DNA of 64,000 nt from positions 186,001 through 250,000 of the forward strand of contig NZ_AUML01000002.1 in the NCBI RefSeq assembly GCF_000430665.1, read 5' to 3'. This stretch comes from Aquimarina muelleri DSM 19832 (lineage in GTDB: Bacteria; Bacteroidota; Bacteroidia; Flavobacteriales; Flavobacteriaceae). Below the pieces are notes generated by a model. It made no database searches. It was not told the origin of the DNA and saw nothing but the letters and a program-made list of their open reading frames with translations. This document shows, piece after piece, positions 18,650 to 27,573 of this stretch. Position 1 is the first letter of the stretch. Each line of letters begins with the position of its first letter. The translations under genes and the position numbers were made by a program.

Positions 18650-19690
18650 TTATTTTAAATAGTTTATTTTCCAATCTTTTTGAGTATCATACATCAAATT
18701 ACCATGAACTACCTTTAATGGGCAATCAAAATTATTAGTGTATAAACCTCCTGTTCCCAATCCTTGTGGCATTTTATTATCTAATGTATAAGTATACTGC
18801 GCAATAGCATTAAGTCCTATATTACTTTCAAGGGCACTAGTAACCCACCAGTGTATCCCTAAAGATTCTGCCAAATCAATCCACTCTTTAGTTCCTTTAA
18901 AACCTCCTATTAAACTTGGTTTTAAAATAATATATTGTGGTTGAATAGTTTCTAGCATTTTTATCTTATCTGCTTTATAAAAAACACCTATTAATTCTTC
19001 ATCTAATGCAATAGGTAATGGAGTTTCTTTACATAATCTTGCCATTTCTTTATGTTGCCCTTGATGTATTGGTTGTTCTATGCTATGTAAATCATATTCA
19101 GAAAGATATTTTAATTTATCCAAAGCATCTTTGGGAGTAAAGGCCCCATTAGCATCTACTCTTAACTCTATAGTACTTGATGAAAACTGAGATCTAATAT
19201 AGGATAATAAACTTAACTCTGTTTCAAAGTCAATTGCTCCTATTTTCATTTTTATGCACGTAAAACCTTCTTTTAATTTATCCTCTATTTGTTGGTGCAT
19301 AAACTCCTTATCCCCCATCCATATTAATCCATTAATCAAAATATGGCTTTGTCTTTCTGTAAATGCAGAAGGATATAATATAAAAGGAGAAGTGCTTTCT
19401 AAAGATTTAAAAGCCATTTCTACTCCAAATTGAATACTAGGAAACTCTATTAAACTTTCCCATAGTGCAGTAACTCCTAAATGAATATTATCGCATACCC
19501 ACTTTAATTTATCTTCATAATCAGGGCGGTCATCTATACTTAATGTTCTTAAAATTCCGCACTCTCCTACCCCCTTTTTTAATCCATCAAAAATCACTAT
19601 AAACCAAGTTTCTTTGGTTTTTAAAATTCCTCGGGATGTACCACTCGGTCTTTTAAACTGTAGGGTATGTTTATAATATTTGGCATTCAT
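18650..19690 (-). CDS. menC: o-Succinylbenzoate synthase (MenC)
   Basis: 346 residues of the enolase superfamily. Catalytic elements are in order: the KxK motif in IKMKIGA, first metal Asp in ELRVDANGAF, Glu in HSIEQPI, Asp in IALDEELIG, and the second base Lys in YIILKPSLIGG. It dehydrates SHCHC to o-succinylbenzoate in menaquinone synthesis. Members of this superfamily also include N-acylamino-acid racemases, but the neighbouring menA and menE support MenC. Its start codon overlaps the last base of the upstream metallo-hydrolase stop, so translation is coupled. Confidence 0.9.
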   Translation of the reverse strand: MNAKYYKHTLQFKRPSGTSRGILKTKETWFIVIFDGLKKGVGECGILRTLSIDDRPDYEDKLKWVCDNIHLGVTALWESLIEFPSIQFGVEMAFKSLESTSPFILYPSAFTERQSHILINGLIWMGDKEFMHQQIEDKLKEGFTCIKMKIGAIDFETELSLLSYIRSQFSSSTIELRVDANGAFTPKDALDKLKYLSEYDLHSIEQPIHQGQHKEMARLCKETPLPIALDEELIGVFYKADKIKMLETIQPQYIILKPSLIGGFKGTKEWIDLAESLGIHWWVTSALESNIGLNAIAQYTYTLDNKMPQGLGTGGLYTNNFDCPLKVVHGNLMYDTQKDWKINYLK

Positions 19691-20370
19691 TATAGTTCTA
19701 AACTCCCCCCAATATCTAATAACATAAGATCTTTGTTTTTTGCAAAAAACTTTCGTTTGGCTTCATCGTGATCAATCTCAATATATCCAAAAGTATCATA
19801 ATGTACACCTAATACTTTATCACATTCTACAAAATCACTTGCGATAATCGCATCATCAATACCCATTGTAAAATTATCTCCAATAGGCAAAATTGCTAAA
19901 TCCAGCTTATATCGTAAAGGAATTAATTTCATATCCATAGTTAAAGCAGTATCTCCTGCAATATAAATAGTTTTGCGTTCTCCTTCTATAATAAATCCTC
20001 CAGGTTGCCCTCCATAAGTTCCATCTGCAAAACTACTAGTATGTATCGCATTAACATATTTTACGTTTCCAAATTCAAAACTCCATTCACCTCCATGATT
20101 CATTGGATGTACTTCGATTCCTAAATTTTGATAATACATTGCTATTTCATAATTTGAAACGATGGTAGCATTAGTTTTTTTTGCTATTGCTTCAGCATCT
20201 AAAACATGATCCTGATGCGCATGTGTTAACAAAATATAATCTGCTTTAATTGTATCTATATCCACTTTATCCTTAGACAAAGGATTACCAGAAATAAATG
20301 GATCTACTAATACACGAATATCATTGATCTTAATCAATAATGTATTTTGCCCGTAAAACGTGATTTTCAT
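19690..20370 (-). CDS. UPF0173-type metal-dependent hydrolase, MBL fold
   Basis: 226 residues with the metallo-beta-lactamase motif THAHQDHVLD (HxHxDH), then NHGGEWSFEFGNVKY, IAGDTAL (Asp ligand) and a late GVHYDTFG His. These match the short UPF0173/YtkL-like hydrolases, for which no physiological substrate is settled. It is placed between menA and menC, 76 bases from the former and overlapping the latter by one base. Linkage with menaquinone genes is seen in many Bacteroidota, so an accessory role, for instance thioester hydrolysis, is possible but is only inferred. Confidence 0.87.
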   Translation of the reverse strand: MKITFYGQNTLLIKINDIRVLVDPFISGNPLSKDKVDIDTIKADYILLTHAHQDHVLDAEAIAKKTNATIVSNYEIAMYYQNLGIEVHPMNHGGEWSFEFGNVKYVNAIHTSSFADGTYGGQPGGFIIEGERKTIYIAGDTALTMDMKLIPLRYKLDLAILPIGDNFTMGIDDAIIASDFVECDKVLGVHYDTFGYIEIDHDEAKRKFFAKNKDLMLLDIGGSLEL

Positions 20371-20446
20371 AAGTGATATAATTAAAATAAGTTTACCGTA
20401 ACGTATGTTTTTTTTGACTGTATTTTAAAAACAGATTTTTACTAAA

Positions 20447-21346
20447 TTATAAAATCTGCCCTAAACTAAATAAAATAGAAAGTAAAAATGTTGTTAAAGC
20501 TACTTTTTTAAGTTCAGGATCTAATAATTCTGTAGTATTAGTTTTAAAAACTTTTACAAAATGAAATAATATAGGTATAAACGACAACAAAAATAATAAA
20601 TGCATAGGTTTTTTATATGTATAAAAAAGATAAACCAGCATACATAACATAGATATAATTAGTAATGTAAAATGATACATTTTGGCTCGTTGGATTCCTA
20701 ATTTTACTACTAATGTATTTTTACCAGAATTTTTATCATTATCATAGTCTCGCATATTATTAAGGTTTAGTACAGCTGCACTTAATACGCCAATTGTAGT
20801 AGCTGGAAGAAAAACAACTAATTCTACATTTTTAGTATAGAGAAAAAAACATCCCACCACACTAACTAAACCAAAAAAAAGGAACACAAAAACATCGCCC
20901 AAACCCCTATATCCATATGCCGAAGACCCCATAGTATATTTAATTGCAGCTACTATCGAAGCTAAACCAAGTATAAAAAAGAATAAGGAGTACAAAAAAT
21001 TATCTTTTCCAAAGGAAACATATATTAGAGAAATTGCCAATCCTAGTGCTAGTATAGCAGTACACACTATTCCTTTAAACATCTGTTGTTTAGAAATCAC
21101 TCCACTCTGCAAAGCTCGCATTGGTCCTACTCTATCTTTATTATCCGTTCCTTTTACTCCATCGCCATAATCATTAGCAAAATTAGATAATATTTGTAGT
21201 CCTAAAGTGGTGGCAATTGCTAACCAAAAAATATTTGTTTTTAAGAATAAATTATTTCCTAAAGAAGAACCAACAATAATACCTGAAATGGATAATGGTA
21301 AGGTTCTTAAACGCGCCGCAGAAACCCAGGCTTTAAATTTGGTCAT
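20447..21346 (-). CDS. menA: 1,4-Dihydroxy-2-naphthoate polyprenyltransferase (MenA)
   Basis: 299 residues of the UbiA superfamily with about nine membrane helices. The two Asp-rich motifs that bind prenyl diphosphate and Mg are present: NFANDYGDGVKGTD at about 55-68 and NMRDYDNDKNSGKNT at about 193-207. It attaches the polyprenyl chain to dihydroxynaphthoate in the membrane. It is the first gene of the menA-hydrolase-menC-CPBP-menE block on the - strand. Upstream, a CCTTTG box is seen in place of a full TAnnTTTG promoter, so the promoter is uncertain. Confidence 0.93.
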   Translation of the reverse strand: MTKFKAWVSAARLRTLPLSISGIIVGSSLGNNLFLKTNIFWLAIATTLGLQILSNFANDYGDGVKGTDNKDRVGPMRALQSGVISKQQMFKGIVCTAILALGLAISLIYVSFGKDNFLYSLFFFILGLASIVAAIKYTMGSSAYGYRGLGDVFVFLFFGLVSVVGCFFLYTKNVELVVFLPATTIGVLSAAVLNLNNMRDYDNDKNSGKNTLVVKLGIQRAKMYHFTLLIISMLCMLVYLFYTYKKPMHLLFLLSFIPILFHFVKVFKTNTTELLDPELKKVALTTFLLSILFSLGQIL

Positions 21347-21537
21347 TTTTATGATTTTGACCCCAAAGGAACAGTATTTTTACAAAAAAATAAAAATTAA
21401 TTGCATCAATTCTTTATGACACCTAATACAATGTATTGTAAATTACATAGAAAATATTTTTACCTTTTTATAGTTTATAAAAACTAACGTATTAAAATAC
21501 TTTTATAGTTTAGTAGTTTTAAACCCCATAAAAACTC

Positions 21538-23232
21538 ATGAATATACCTTTTAGATGTATTGTCTTTTCTCTTTTATTTATAATACTGTCATGTAAAAAT
21601 ACCTCTGACAAAGATACCCAGTTAGAAAACACCAAAAACAAAATTTTGGATATAAAGACTCCCGTTCCTTTTATCTGGGAAGGAGCTAATATTTATTTTT
21701 TACTAACAGATAGATTTAACAATGGAGATATATCTAATGACAAAATTATAAATAGAACTAAAAAAACAGGGGAATTAAGAGGCTTTGAAGGAGGTGATAT
21801 AAAAGGTATCACTCAAAAAATAGAGGAAGGGTATTTTAATAACTTAGGAATAAATGTTATTTGGTTTACTCCTGTTGTAGAACAAATACATGGTAGTGTC
21901 GATGAAGGAACGGGAAATACGTATGCTTACCACGGATATTGGACTAAAGATTGGACAAAAATAGATCCAAATTTTGGAACTTTCGAAGATCTTGAACAAT
22001 TAGTAGACACTGCTCATAAAAATGGAATTCGAATTCTTATGGATGTAGTCATCAACCATGCAGGTCCTATAACAGATCAAGATCCTGTGTGGCCCGATAC
22101 ATGGGTAAGAACCACACCACAATGTGATTATAAAAATTATAAAAATACTGTATCCTGCACATTGGTCAAAAATTTACCTGATATTAAAACGGAAAGTGAT
22201 AAAAATGTAGAATTACCTGAAGCCCTAATACAAAAGTGGAAAGCAGAAGGGCGGCTAGAAAAAGAACTTTTAGAAATAGAAACCTTTTTTAATAAAACAG
22301 GATTAAAAAAATCTCCAAAAAATTATATTATAAAATGGTTAACAGATTATGTTAGAGAATTAGGGATTGATGGATACAGAGTAGATACTGTTAAACATGT
22401 CGAAAAAGAAACTTGGAAAACACTTGCTGAACAAGCAAAACTTGCTTTTATAGAATGGAAATCTAAAAACCCTAACTTGGTTCTGGATACTAATGATTTT
22501 TATATGTTAGGAGAACTATATGGTTATAATATACATCATAAACGTAATTATAATTTTACAGATCGTAAAATAGATTATTATGCATCTGGGTTTGATAATT
22601 TAATTAATTTTCAATTTAAATATGACGCAGAAAATATCAGCTATGAAAAATTATTTAGTGAATATAGTAAAATCTTATATACTAATCTAATTGGTAAAGG
22701 TGTAACCAATTACATAAGCTCTCACGATGACAACTCTCCTTTTGATAAAAGCAGAACTAAGACTTATGAATCTGCAACTAAACTTTTACTAAGCCCTGGT
22801 ATATCTCAAATTTATTATGGAGATGAAATAGCAAGACGCCTAACAATTATAAATGCCAAAGGAGATGCTAATCTAAGATCTAAAATGAATTGGGAAGACA
22901 TTAATAATGAAGATGCTAAAAAACTGCTTAAACACTGGCAAAAATTAGGGAGTTTCAGAAGAGATCATCCAGCTGTCGGTGCTGGAAAACATCGAATAGT
23001 ATCAAAAAAGCCATATGTTTTTTCGAGAGAGTACAATAAAAATAATGTTTTAGATAAAGTAGTCATTGGTTTAGATCTTAATAAAGGAAAAAAAACAATA
23101 AAGATTAATTCCATATTTGCAGAAGGTCAAACCCTTATAGATCGATATTCTGGAGTAGAAACAAAAGTTTTTAATGATTTTGTAACTATTAATTCTGATC
23201 AAGAAATTGTACTGCTAGAATTAAAAAAATAA
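21538..23232 (+). CDS. Alpha-amylase family (GH13) lipoprotein
   Basis: 564 residues. A lipoprotein signal ends in IILSCKN. The TIM-barrel catalytic regions are visible: DVVINHAG (region I), YRVDTVKH with nucleophile Asp283 (II), LGELYG with acid/base Glu326 (III), and SSHDDNS with His396/Asp397 (IV). A small C-terminal beta domain follows (from about 480). Like other surface GH13 lipoproteins it probably cleaves alpha-glucans at the cell surface or in the periplasm, but there is no SusC/SusD pair nearby. The Asp-Asp after the region IV His, in place of a more usual Asn, is a mild deviation. The gene stands alone, divergent from menA. Confidence 0.9.
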   Translation: MNIPFRCIVFSLLFIILSCKNTSDKDTQLENTKNKILDIKTPVPFIWEGANIYFLLTDRFNNGDISNDKIINRTKKTGELRGFEGGDIKGITQKIEEGYFNNLGINVIWFTPVVEQIHGSVDEGTGNTYAYHGYWTKDWTKIDPNFGTFEDLEQLVDTAHKNGIRILMDVVINHAGPITDQDPVWPDTWVRTTPQCDYKNYKNTVSCTLVKNLPDIKTESDKNVELPEALIQKWKAEGRLEKELLEIETFFNKTGLKKSPKNYIIKWLTDYVRELGIDGYRVDTVKHVEKETWKTLAEQAKLAFIEWKSKNPNLVLDTNDFYMLGELYGYNIHHKRNYNFTDRKIDYYASGFDNLINFQFKYDAENISYEKLFSEYSKILYTNLIGKGVTNYISSHDDNSPFDKSRTKTYESATKLLLSPGISQIYYGDEIARRLTIINAKGDANLRSKMNWEDINNEDAKKLLKHWQKLGSFRRDHPAVGAGKHRIVSKKPYVFSREYNKNNVLDKVVIGLDLNKGKKTIKINSIFAEGQTLIDRYSGVETKVFNDFVTINSDQEIVLLELKK

Positions 23233-23561
23233 TTATCAAATTAAAAACACAATCCCCCATGAAGAACTTACCTCCTTAAAATAAGGAGGTAAGTGTTGGG
23301 GAAAACAAAAAAAGTAAGGGAAAAATTGTAATTGGAATACTTTTCAAAGATAAAGAGGTTTGGTATATATGTGGTTACGGTTTTACCTCAAACTTTAGCT
23401 GGAATAGTCCTATAACCTATAAAAAAAGAGTTTAATCAATTGAAAAACAGATAATTAAACTAAATTCATGTTTTTTATTAAAATACCTTAAAAAAATAAA
23501 AAATAAAAAATTCAAATAAATAACCGTAATTGATTTCTAATAATACAATAAAAATATAAAT
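23233..23561. other. Gap with hairpin and possible gene remnant
   Basis: 329 bases without a normal gene. At 23267-23293 lies a perfect 12-bp stem with a 3-base loop (CTTACCTCCTTA / TAAGGAGGTAAG), flanked by CCCC and GGGG that could extend it; no T-run follows on the + strand. From 23280 to 23435 one + frame is open for 51 codons plus TAA, with protein-like content (IVIGILFKDKEVWYICGYGF) but no ATG, GTG or TTG start. It may be a remnant. Confidence 0.4.
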
Positions 23562-23966
23562 TTGCAACTATTAGTATTTAATCATCTATATAACCTTACC
23601 CTTTTGGAAAATAAAAAAGCAAGCAAATTAATCGATAAAATTTTGGATGATCTTGATAAAACAGGCATCAATACAGATACATTAATTGAGGATATCAAAG
23701 AGTTAAGAACTTATGCTTTAGAAGAGCAAATCCCTTTAGTAGTAAAAGTTCTTAGGTTTACTTATGAGCATATCGAAAAAAACAACTCATTTCTTATACC
23801 TATTCCAGATGATGAACCTATTGACGATGAAGATTCTACTGAGGAAAAAGAGGCTGTTGATCCTATAGAAAGCCTTAAATATTTAATATCTCTTACAAAA
23901 AGCCTTAAGAACAGGATGAATATATCTGATCTAAAAGAATACAGAGATGCTTTAATGGAATATTAA
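23562..23966 (+). CDS. Hypothetical acidic helical protein, start uncertain
   Basis: An ORF of 134 codons encoding a mostly helical, acidic protein (LLENKKASKLIDKILDDLD; IPIPDDEPIDDEDSTEEKE). No domain was recognised, but the periodic Leu/Ile and the acidic linker look like a genuine, probably cytoplasmic, flavobacterial protein. It has no ATG before residue 119. The longest form begins at TTG 23562, but that codon forms the end of a perfect -7 box (TAAATTTG, 23557-23564). If that box is used, the message starts near 23570 and the next candidate start is TTG 23604. A TTG at 23530 lies 24 bases upstream of the box, slightly far. It ends at a bidirectional terminator. Confidence 0.6.
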   Translation: MQLLVFNHLYNLTLLENKKASKLIDKILDDLDKTGINTDTLIEDIKELRTYALEEQIPLVVKVLRFTYEHIEKNNSFLIPIPDDEPIDDEDSTEEKEAVDPIESLKYLISLTKSLKNRMNISDLKEYRDALMEY

Positions 23967-23993
23967 TTTAGTTTATAAAACGTCACACAACAA

Positions 23994-24049
23994 ACATACA
24001 TAGAATAAAAAAACCTGCAAATTTGCAGGTTTTTTTATTCTATGTATGT
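23994..24049. terminator. 56-bp perfect palindrome, bidirectional terminator
   Basis: A perfect inverted repeat without spacer, centred between 24021 and 24022: A-runs, CCTGCAAATTTGCAGG, then T7 and ATTCTATGTATGT. Both strands give a GC core followed by T7. It lies between two converging genes (ends at 23966 and 24065) and can serve both. Confidence 0.85.
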
Positions 24050-24064
24050 GTAATTATTATCGTA

Positions 24065-24655
24065 TTATCTTCGTGCATCATAAATCCTAAATCGTACTCC
24101 TACTCTTGCATAAACATCAAAGAATTTACTACCCGTGTTAGTTAGATTATCTACAAAATCATTCATTACTCCAACTTCTGCCATAACATCAAACATTTCT
24201 CCAATCATCTGTGAAAAACCGACTCCATATACGCCTCCAATAATAAGCTGTTCATATTCTTTATCTTCTAATTTCCTTCCATCAATTTTGAAACTTGTAT
24301 TAACCCTAAAAGATGGTCCTACATTTATAAACCCACGAAATCTATCTTTTCCACCCCCTGTTAAATATCTAAATTTTGGGTTAAACCCTACCTGAAGTGT
24401 TTCTGCATCCCCCACACCTTCTATTTCACTAGTACGTTGTAATAAATCTAATGAAAAAACAATACTTGTTCTTGCTCTAACTCCCATTAAATAACCATAC
24501 CCGGCATTAATATAAAATCCAGATCCTCCTGTTGTTTCGCTTGTTTCAAGATCTAACTTAGAAAAAGTTGCTCCACCAGAAACTTCCCAACGATATTGTC
24601 CATAAGAAGCAATAGAAACCGCTAAAAAGAACATAAATAATACTATTTTTTTCAT
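24065..24655 (-). CDS. Outer-membrane beta-barrel protein
   Basis: 196 residues. A signal peptide (FMFFLAVSIASYGQ) is followed by alternating polar/aromatic beta strands with Gly-rich turns (GGATFSKLDLETSE; GSGFYINAGYGYLMG), ending in the aromatic-terminated strand VYARVGVRFRIYD. This is the pattern of small PorT/OMP_b-brl barrels that are numerous in flavobacteria; the cargo is unknown. A TACTTTCG box on the - strand (24689-24696) ends about 34 bases before the ATG and probably is the -7 element. It converges on the preceding + gene with a shared terminator. Confidence 0.82.
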   Translation of the reverse strand: MKKIVLFMFFLAVSIASYGQYRWEVSGGATFSKLDLETSETTGGSGFYINAGYGYLMGVRARTSIVFSLDLLQRTSEIEGVGDAETLQVGFNPKFRYLTGGGKDRFRGFINVGPSFRVNTSFKIDGRKLEDKEYEQLIIGGVYGVGFSQMIGEMFDVMAEVGVMNDFVDNLTNTGSKFFDVYARVGVRFRIYDARR

Positions 24656-24772
24656 TATTTCATATTTAAATTTGTGCTTGTATTAAAGCGAAAGTACTAA
24701 AATTTAAAAAATGACCATAAAAAAACCTATCATACGACAGGTATTTTTATAATCTATATCATAAAATCAATC

Positions 24773-25120
24773 TTATTTATGCATAAAAGACTGTTTTTGT
24801 AATAAAAACTCTTCTGTTTCTACAATATCTTCATCAGGAACACAACAATCTACAGGGCACACCGCAGCACACTGTGGTTCTTCATGAAAACCCTTACATT
24901 CAGTACACTTATCAGGTACAATATAATAAATCTCATCACTTACTGGCTCTTGTGCTTCTTCAGCATTTACAGATTTACCTCCAGGTAACACTAAGTCTCC
25001 TTCTAAATCTGTACCATCAGAATATCTCCAATCATCCGCTCCTTCATAAATCGCAGTATTTGGACATTCTGGCTCACAAGCGCCACAATTTATACATTCA
25101 TCTGTTATTATAATTGCCAT
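24773..25120 (-). CDS. 4Fe-4S dicluster ferredoxin
   Basis: 115 residues. The first cluster motif is [12 protein letters not shown] at about 10-21. The second half has [18 protein letters not shown], with an insertion between the second and third Cys (typical of the Bacteroidota and Chlorobium-type ferredoxins), then CC. Between them is an acidic loop. It is a small cytoplasmic electron carrier. The gene is divergent from an acyl-CoA reductase, and the two promoters overlap head-on; this pair followed by serC and serA is a common flavobacterial neighbourhood. Which enzyme it reduces is unknown. Confidence 0.92.
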   Translation of the reverse strand: MAIIITDECINCGACEPECPNTAIYEGADDWRYSDGTDLEGDLVLPGGKSVNAEEAQEPVSDEIYYIVPDKCTECKGFHEEPQCAAVCPVDCCVPDEDIVETEEFLLQKQSFMHK

Positions 25121-25143
25121 AGCTCTTTTTTATTCTAAATTTG
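25114..25143 (+). promoter_or_regulatory. Promoter of the acyl-CoA reductase gene
   Basis: TTG (25114-25116), 19 bases, TAAATTTG (25136-25143): an exact match to the Bacteroidota TTG-N19-TAnnTTTG form. Transcription should begin near 25150, leaving a 37-base leader. The -33 TTG lies at the 5' end of the ferredoxin gene. Confidence 0.75.
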
Positions 25144-25148
25144 CAGTA

Positions 25149-25179
25149 CAAAAATAGCTCGTAAACTAGTGATAAACAA
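25149..25179 (-). promoter_or_regulatory. Promoter of the ferredoxin gene
   Basis: On the - strand, TTG (25177-25179), 20 bases, TATTTTTG (25149-25156). The start would be near 25143, about 23 bases from the ferredoxin ATG. Its -7 box lies just downstream of the opposing promoter's -7 box, so polymerases should exclude each other. Confidence 0.7.
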
Positions 25180-25186
25180 ATAAGAA

Positions 25187-26248
25187 ATGTTATTAAATGA
25201 TCGTGTAAATGCTTTTTCTGAATTAGGGAAGTTCCTTAGCCAATTTAAAACAACTGGTTATGAGAAAGTTAACTCTGTTTTATGTAATGAAGATTTTTTT
25301 GAGGAAATGTCTCAAAAAATTGATACCGCTGTACATCATAACGGATGGTTTACAAAAGAAAATATACTTTTTTCTCTAAAACAATGGGGTAATGCACTTA
25401 CTAAAGAAAATCTTGATAATTGGTTATCCTCTTATTCTTTAACAAAAAATAAAGCTAAAACTATAGGTACAATAATGGCAGGAAACATACCTCTGGTAGG
25501 GTTTCATGATTTCCTTTCCGTACTAATTTCAGGAAACAAGATTTTAGTAAAGCAATCTTCTAATGATAATCAATTATTACCCTTTCTATCTACATATTTA
25601 ATTGCAATTGAACCAAGATTTAAAGATCGAATATCATTTACTTTTGATAAACTAAAAAGCTTCGATGCTATTATTGCAACAGGAAGTGATAATACATCTC
25701 GATATTTTGAATATTATTTTAGTAAAGTCCCCAATGTTATACGGAAAAATCGAAATTCTGTTGCTGTTTTAACAGGAAGTGAAACAAAAGAAGAACTACA
25801 AGCTCTGGGTGAAGATATTTTTAGATACTATGGGTTAGGATGTAGAAGTGTATCCAAAATAATGATTCCGAAAAACTATAAATTCGACTTGTTTTTTGAA
25901 GCAATGTATGATTATCATGACATCATGAATAGTGCAAAATATGCCAACAACTACGATTATAATAAAGCGGTGTATTTAATGAGTAATTACAAATTATTCG
26001 AAAATGGCTTTTTAATGCTAAAGGAAGACGAAAGTTATGCTTCTCCTATTGCAACATTGTTCTATGAAAAATATGAGTCTATAGATCTATTAATAAAAAA
26101 AATAGAAAAGGATAAAGAAAAGATTCAATGTATTGTTGGTAATAGTTTTTTATCTGGATGTATCGAATTTGGCCAAACTCAAAATCCAATGCTTTCAGAT
26201 TATGCAGATGGTATAGATATTATTGAATTTTTAACAAAAATTAATTGA
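25187..26248 (+). CDS. Acyl-CoA reductase, LuxC-like
   Basis: 353 residues of the aldehyde-dehydrogenase superfamily. A nucleotide-binding part includes MAGNIPLVGFHDF and LVKQSSND; the active-site region YYGLGCRSVSKI carries the catalytic Cys. LuxC-type enzymes reduce acyl-CoA or acyl-protein thioesters to aldehydes with NADPH. No lux genes are nearby; in flavobacteria this gene is typically beside a ferredoxin and serC, as here. The substrate is therefore unclear, and luminescence is not implied. An exact consensus promoter lies at 25114-25143. Confidence 0.88.
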   Translation: MLLNDRVNAFSELGKFLSQFKTTGYEKVNSVLCNEDFFEEMSQKIDTAVHHNGWFTKENILFSLKQWGNALTKENLDNWLSSYSLTKNKAKTIGTIMAGNIPLVGFHDFLSVLISGNKILVKQSSNDNQLLPFLSTYLIAIEPRFKDRISFTFDKLKSFDAIIATGSDNTSRYFEYYFSKVPNVIRKNRNSVAVLTGSETKEELQALGEDIFRYYGLGCRSVSKIMIPKNYKFDLFFEAMYDYHDIMNSAKYANNYDYNKAVYLMSNYKLFENGFLMLKEDESYASPIATLFYEKYESIDLLIKKIEKDKEKIQCIVGNSFLSGCIEFGQTQNPMLSDYADGIDIIEFLTKIN

Positions 26249-26437
26249 ATATTTTATCAATTTGACAACACTTTTCTATCATATTATTAGCACCTTTGTG
26301 GGGATTTCTTCTTTATCACAAAAGAAAAGAAAAGAAAAAACACCATAACTATTTAACTATAACAAACTACTAAAAAACTGGTATAATTAATTTAATTAAA
26401 GAAGTTTTTATGTGGACATAAAACAATAAAAATCAAC

Positions 26438-27502
26438 ATGAAAAAGCATAATTTTAGCGCTGGACCTTGTATTTTACCACAAGAAGTATTTAAAGAAGCA
26501 TCACAAGCAGTGTTAGATTTTAACAACTCTGGTCTTTCAATTTTAGAGATATCACATCGTAGTAAAGATTTTGTTGATGTTATGGAAGAGGCACGTAGTT
26601 TAGCTTTAGAATTATTAGGGCTTGAAGGTAAGGGATATAAAGCCTTATTTCTTCAAGGTGGAGCTAGCACTCAATTTTTAATGACCGCATATAACTTATT
26701 ACAAACAAAAGCAGGATATTTGAATACTGGTACTTGGAGTGATAAAGCTATAAAAGAAGCTAAGTTTTTTGGGGAGGTGGTTGAAATAGCTTCTTCAAAA
26801 GACCGTAATTTTAACTATATACCCAAAGGCTACAATATACCTAAAGACCTGGATTATTTACATTGCACAAGTAATAATACAATTTTTGGAACTCAAATAA
26901 AAAAATTTCCAATTACAGATGCTCCTTTAATCTGTGATATGAGTAGTGATATTTTTTCTAAACAATTAGATTTTTCAAAATTTAGTTTAATCTATGCTGG
27001 GGCACAAAAAAATATGGGACCTGCAGGAACAACCCTTGTGGTTATTAAAGAAGATATTCTAGGTAATATAGAAAGAAAAATTCCTTCTATGTTAGATTAT
27101 CAAACTCATATAAGTAAAGCTAGCATGTATAACACCCCTCCTGTATACCCTGTATACGTCTCTATGCTTACTTTAAGATGGCTTAAAAAGCTTGGAGGTA
27201 TATCTGCTATAGAAGAATTAAACGATAAAAAAGCTAATCTTCTATATTCAGAAATTGACCTAAATCCATTATTTAAAGGCTTTGCTGCCAAAGAAGATCG
27301 CTCTAATATGAATGCAACCTTTACTTTGGCAAACGAGGATCTTAAAGAAACTTTTGATGCTATGTGGACAGAAGCAGGAATTAATGGTCTTAATGGTCAT
27401 AGAAGTGTTGGAGGATACAGAGCTAGTATGTATAATGCTTTGTCTATGGAAAGTGTAGCTGTGCTTGTAGATATAATGGGGGATTTAGAACGTAAAGCAT
27501 AA
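26438..27502 (+). CDS. serC: Phosphoserine aminotransferase (SerC)
   Basis: 354 residues, the usual length. It begins MKKHNFSAGPCILP, a SerC hallmark. The pyridoxal-phosphate Lys is in IYAGAQKNMGPAG (about 193-205), with further conserved FLQGGAS and NGHRSVGGYRAS near the C-terminus that bind phosphate and substrate. It makes phosphoserine from 3-phosphohydroxypyruvate and glutamate in serine biosynthesis. It lies 71 bases before the matching dehydrogenase gene, so the two are probably one operon. A 189-base upstream gap contains TTGACA at 26262 but no clear TAnnTTTG box. Confidence 0.96.
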   Translation: MKKHNFSAGPCILPQEVFKEASQAVLDFNNSGLSILEISHRSKDFVDVMEEARSLALELLGLEGKGYKALFLQGGASTQFLMTAYNLLQTKAGYLNTGTWSDKAIKEAKFFGEVVEIASSKDRNFNYIPKGYNIPKDLDYLHCTSNNTIFGTQIKKFPITDAPLICDMSSDIFSKQLDFSKFSLIYAGAQKNMGPAGTTLVVIKEDILGNIERKIPSMLDYQTHISKASMYNTPPVYPVYVSMLTLRWLKKLGGISAIEELNDKKANLLYSEIDLNPLFKGFAAKEDRSNMNATFTLANEDLKETFDAMWTEAGINGLNGHRSVGGYRASMYNALSMESVAVLVDIMGDLERKA

Positions 27503-27573
27503 ATCACATTACATATTTTAACCATAATTATTTAAAGTTAGTTAATTTAAAATATAAAACTTAAAACTTAATA

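Noticed and set aside
21538..23232. A polysaccharide-utilisation locus around the GH13 gene.
   Set aside because: No SusC/SusD pair, sugar-responsive regulator or further glycosidases are adjacent; the GH31 gene is over 30 kb away.
25187..26248. A luminescence (lux) operon, because of the LuxC-like reductase.
   Set aside because: No luciferase, acyltransferase or synthetase genes are near; this reductase is usual beside ferredoxin and serC in flavobacteria.
26262..26298. TTGACA...CACCTTTG as promoter of serC.
   Set aside because: The -7 box starts with CA instead of TA and the spacer is 26 bases; the match is too weak to list as a feature.
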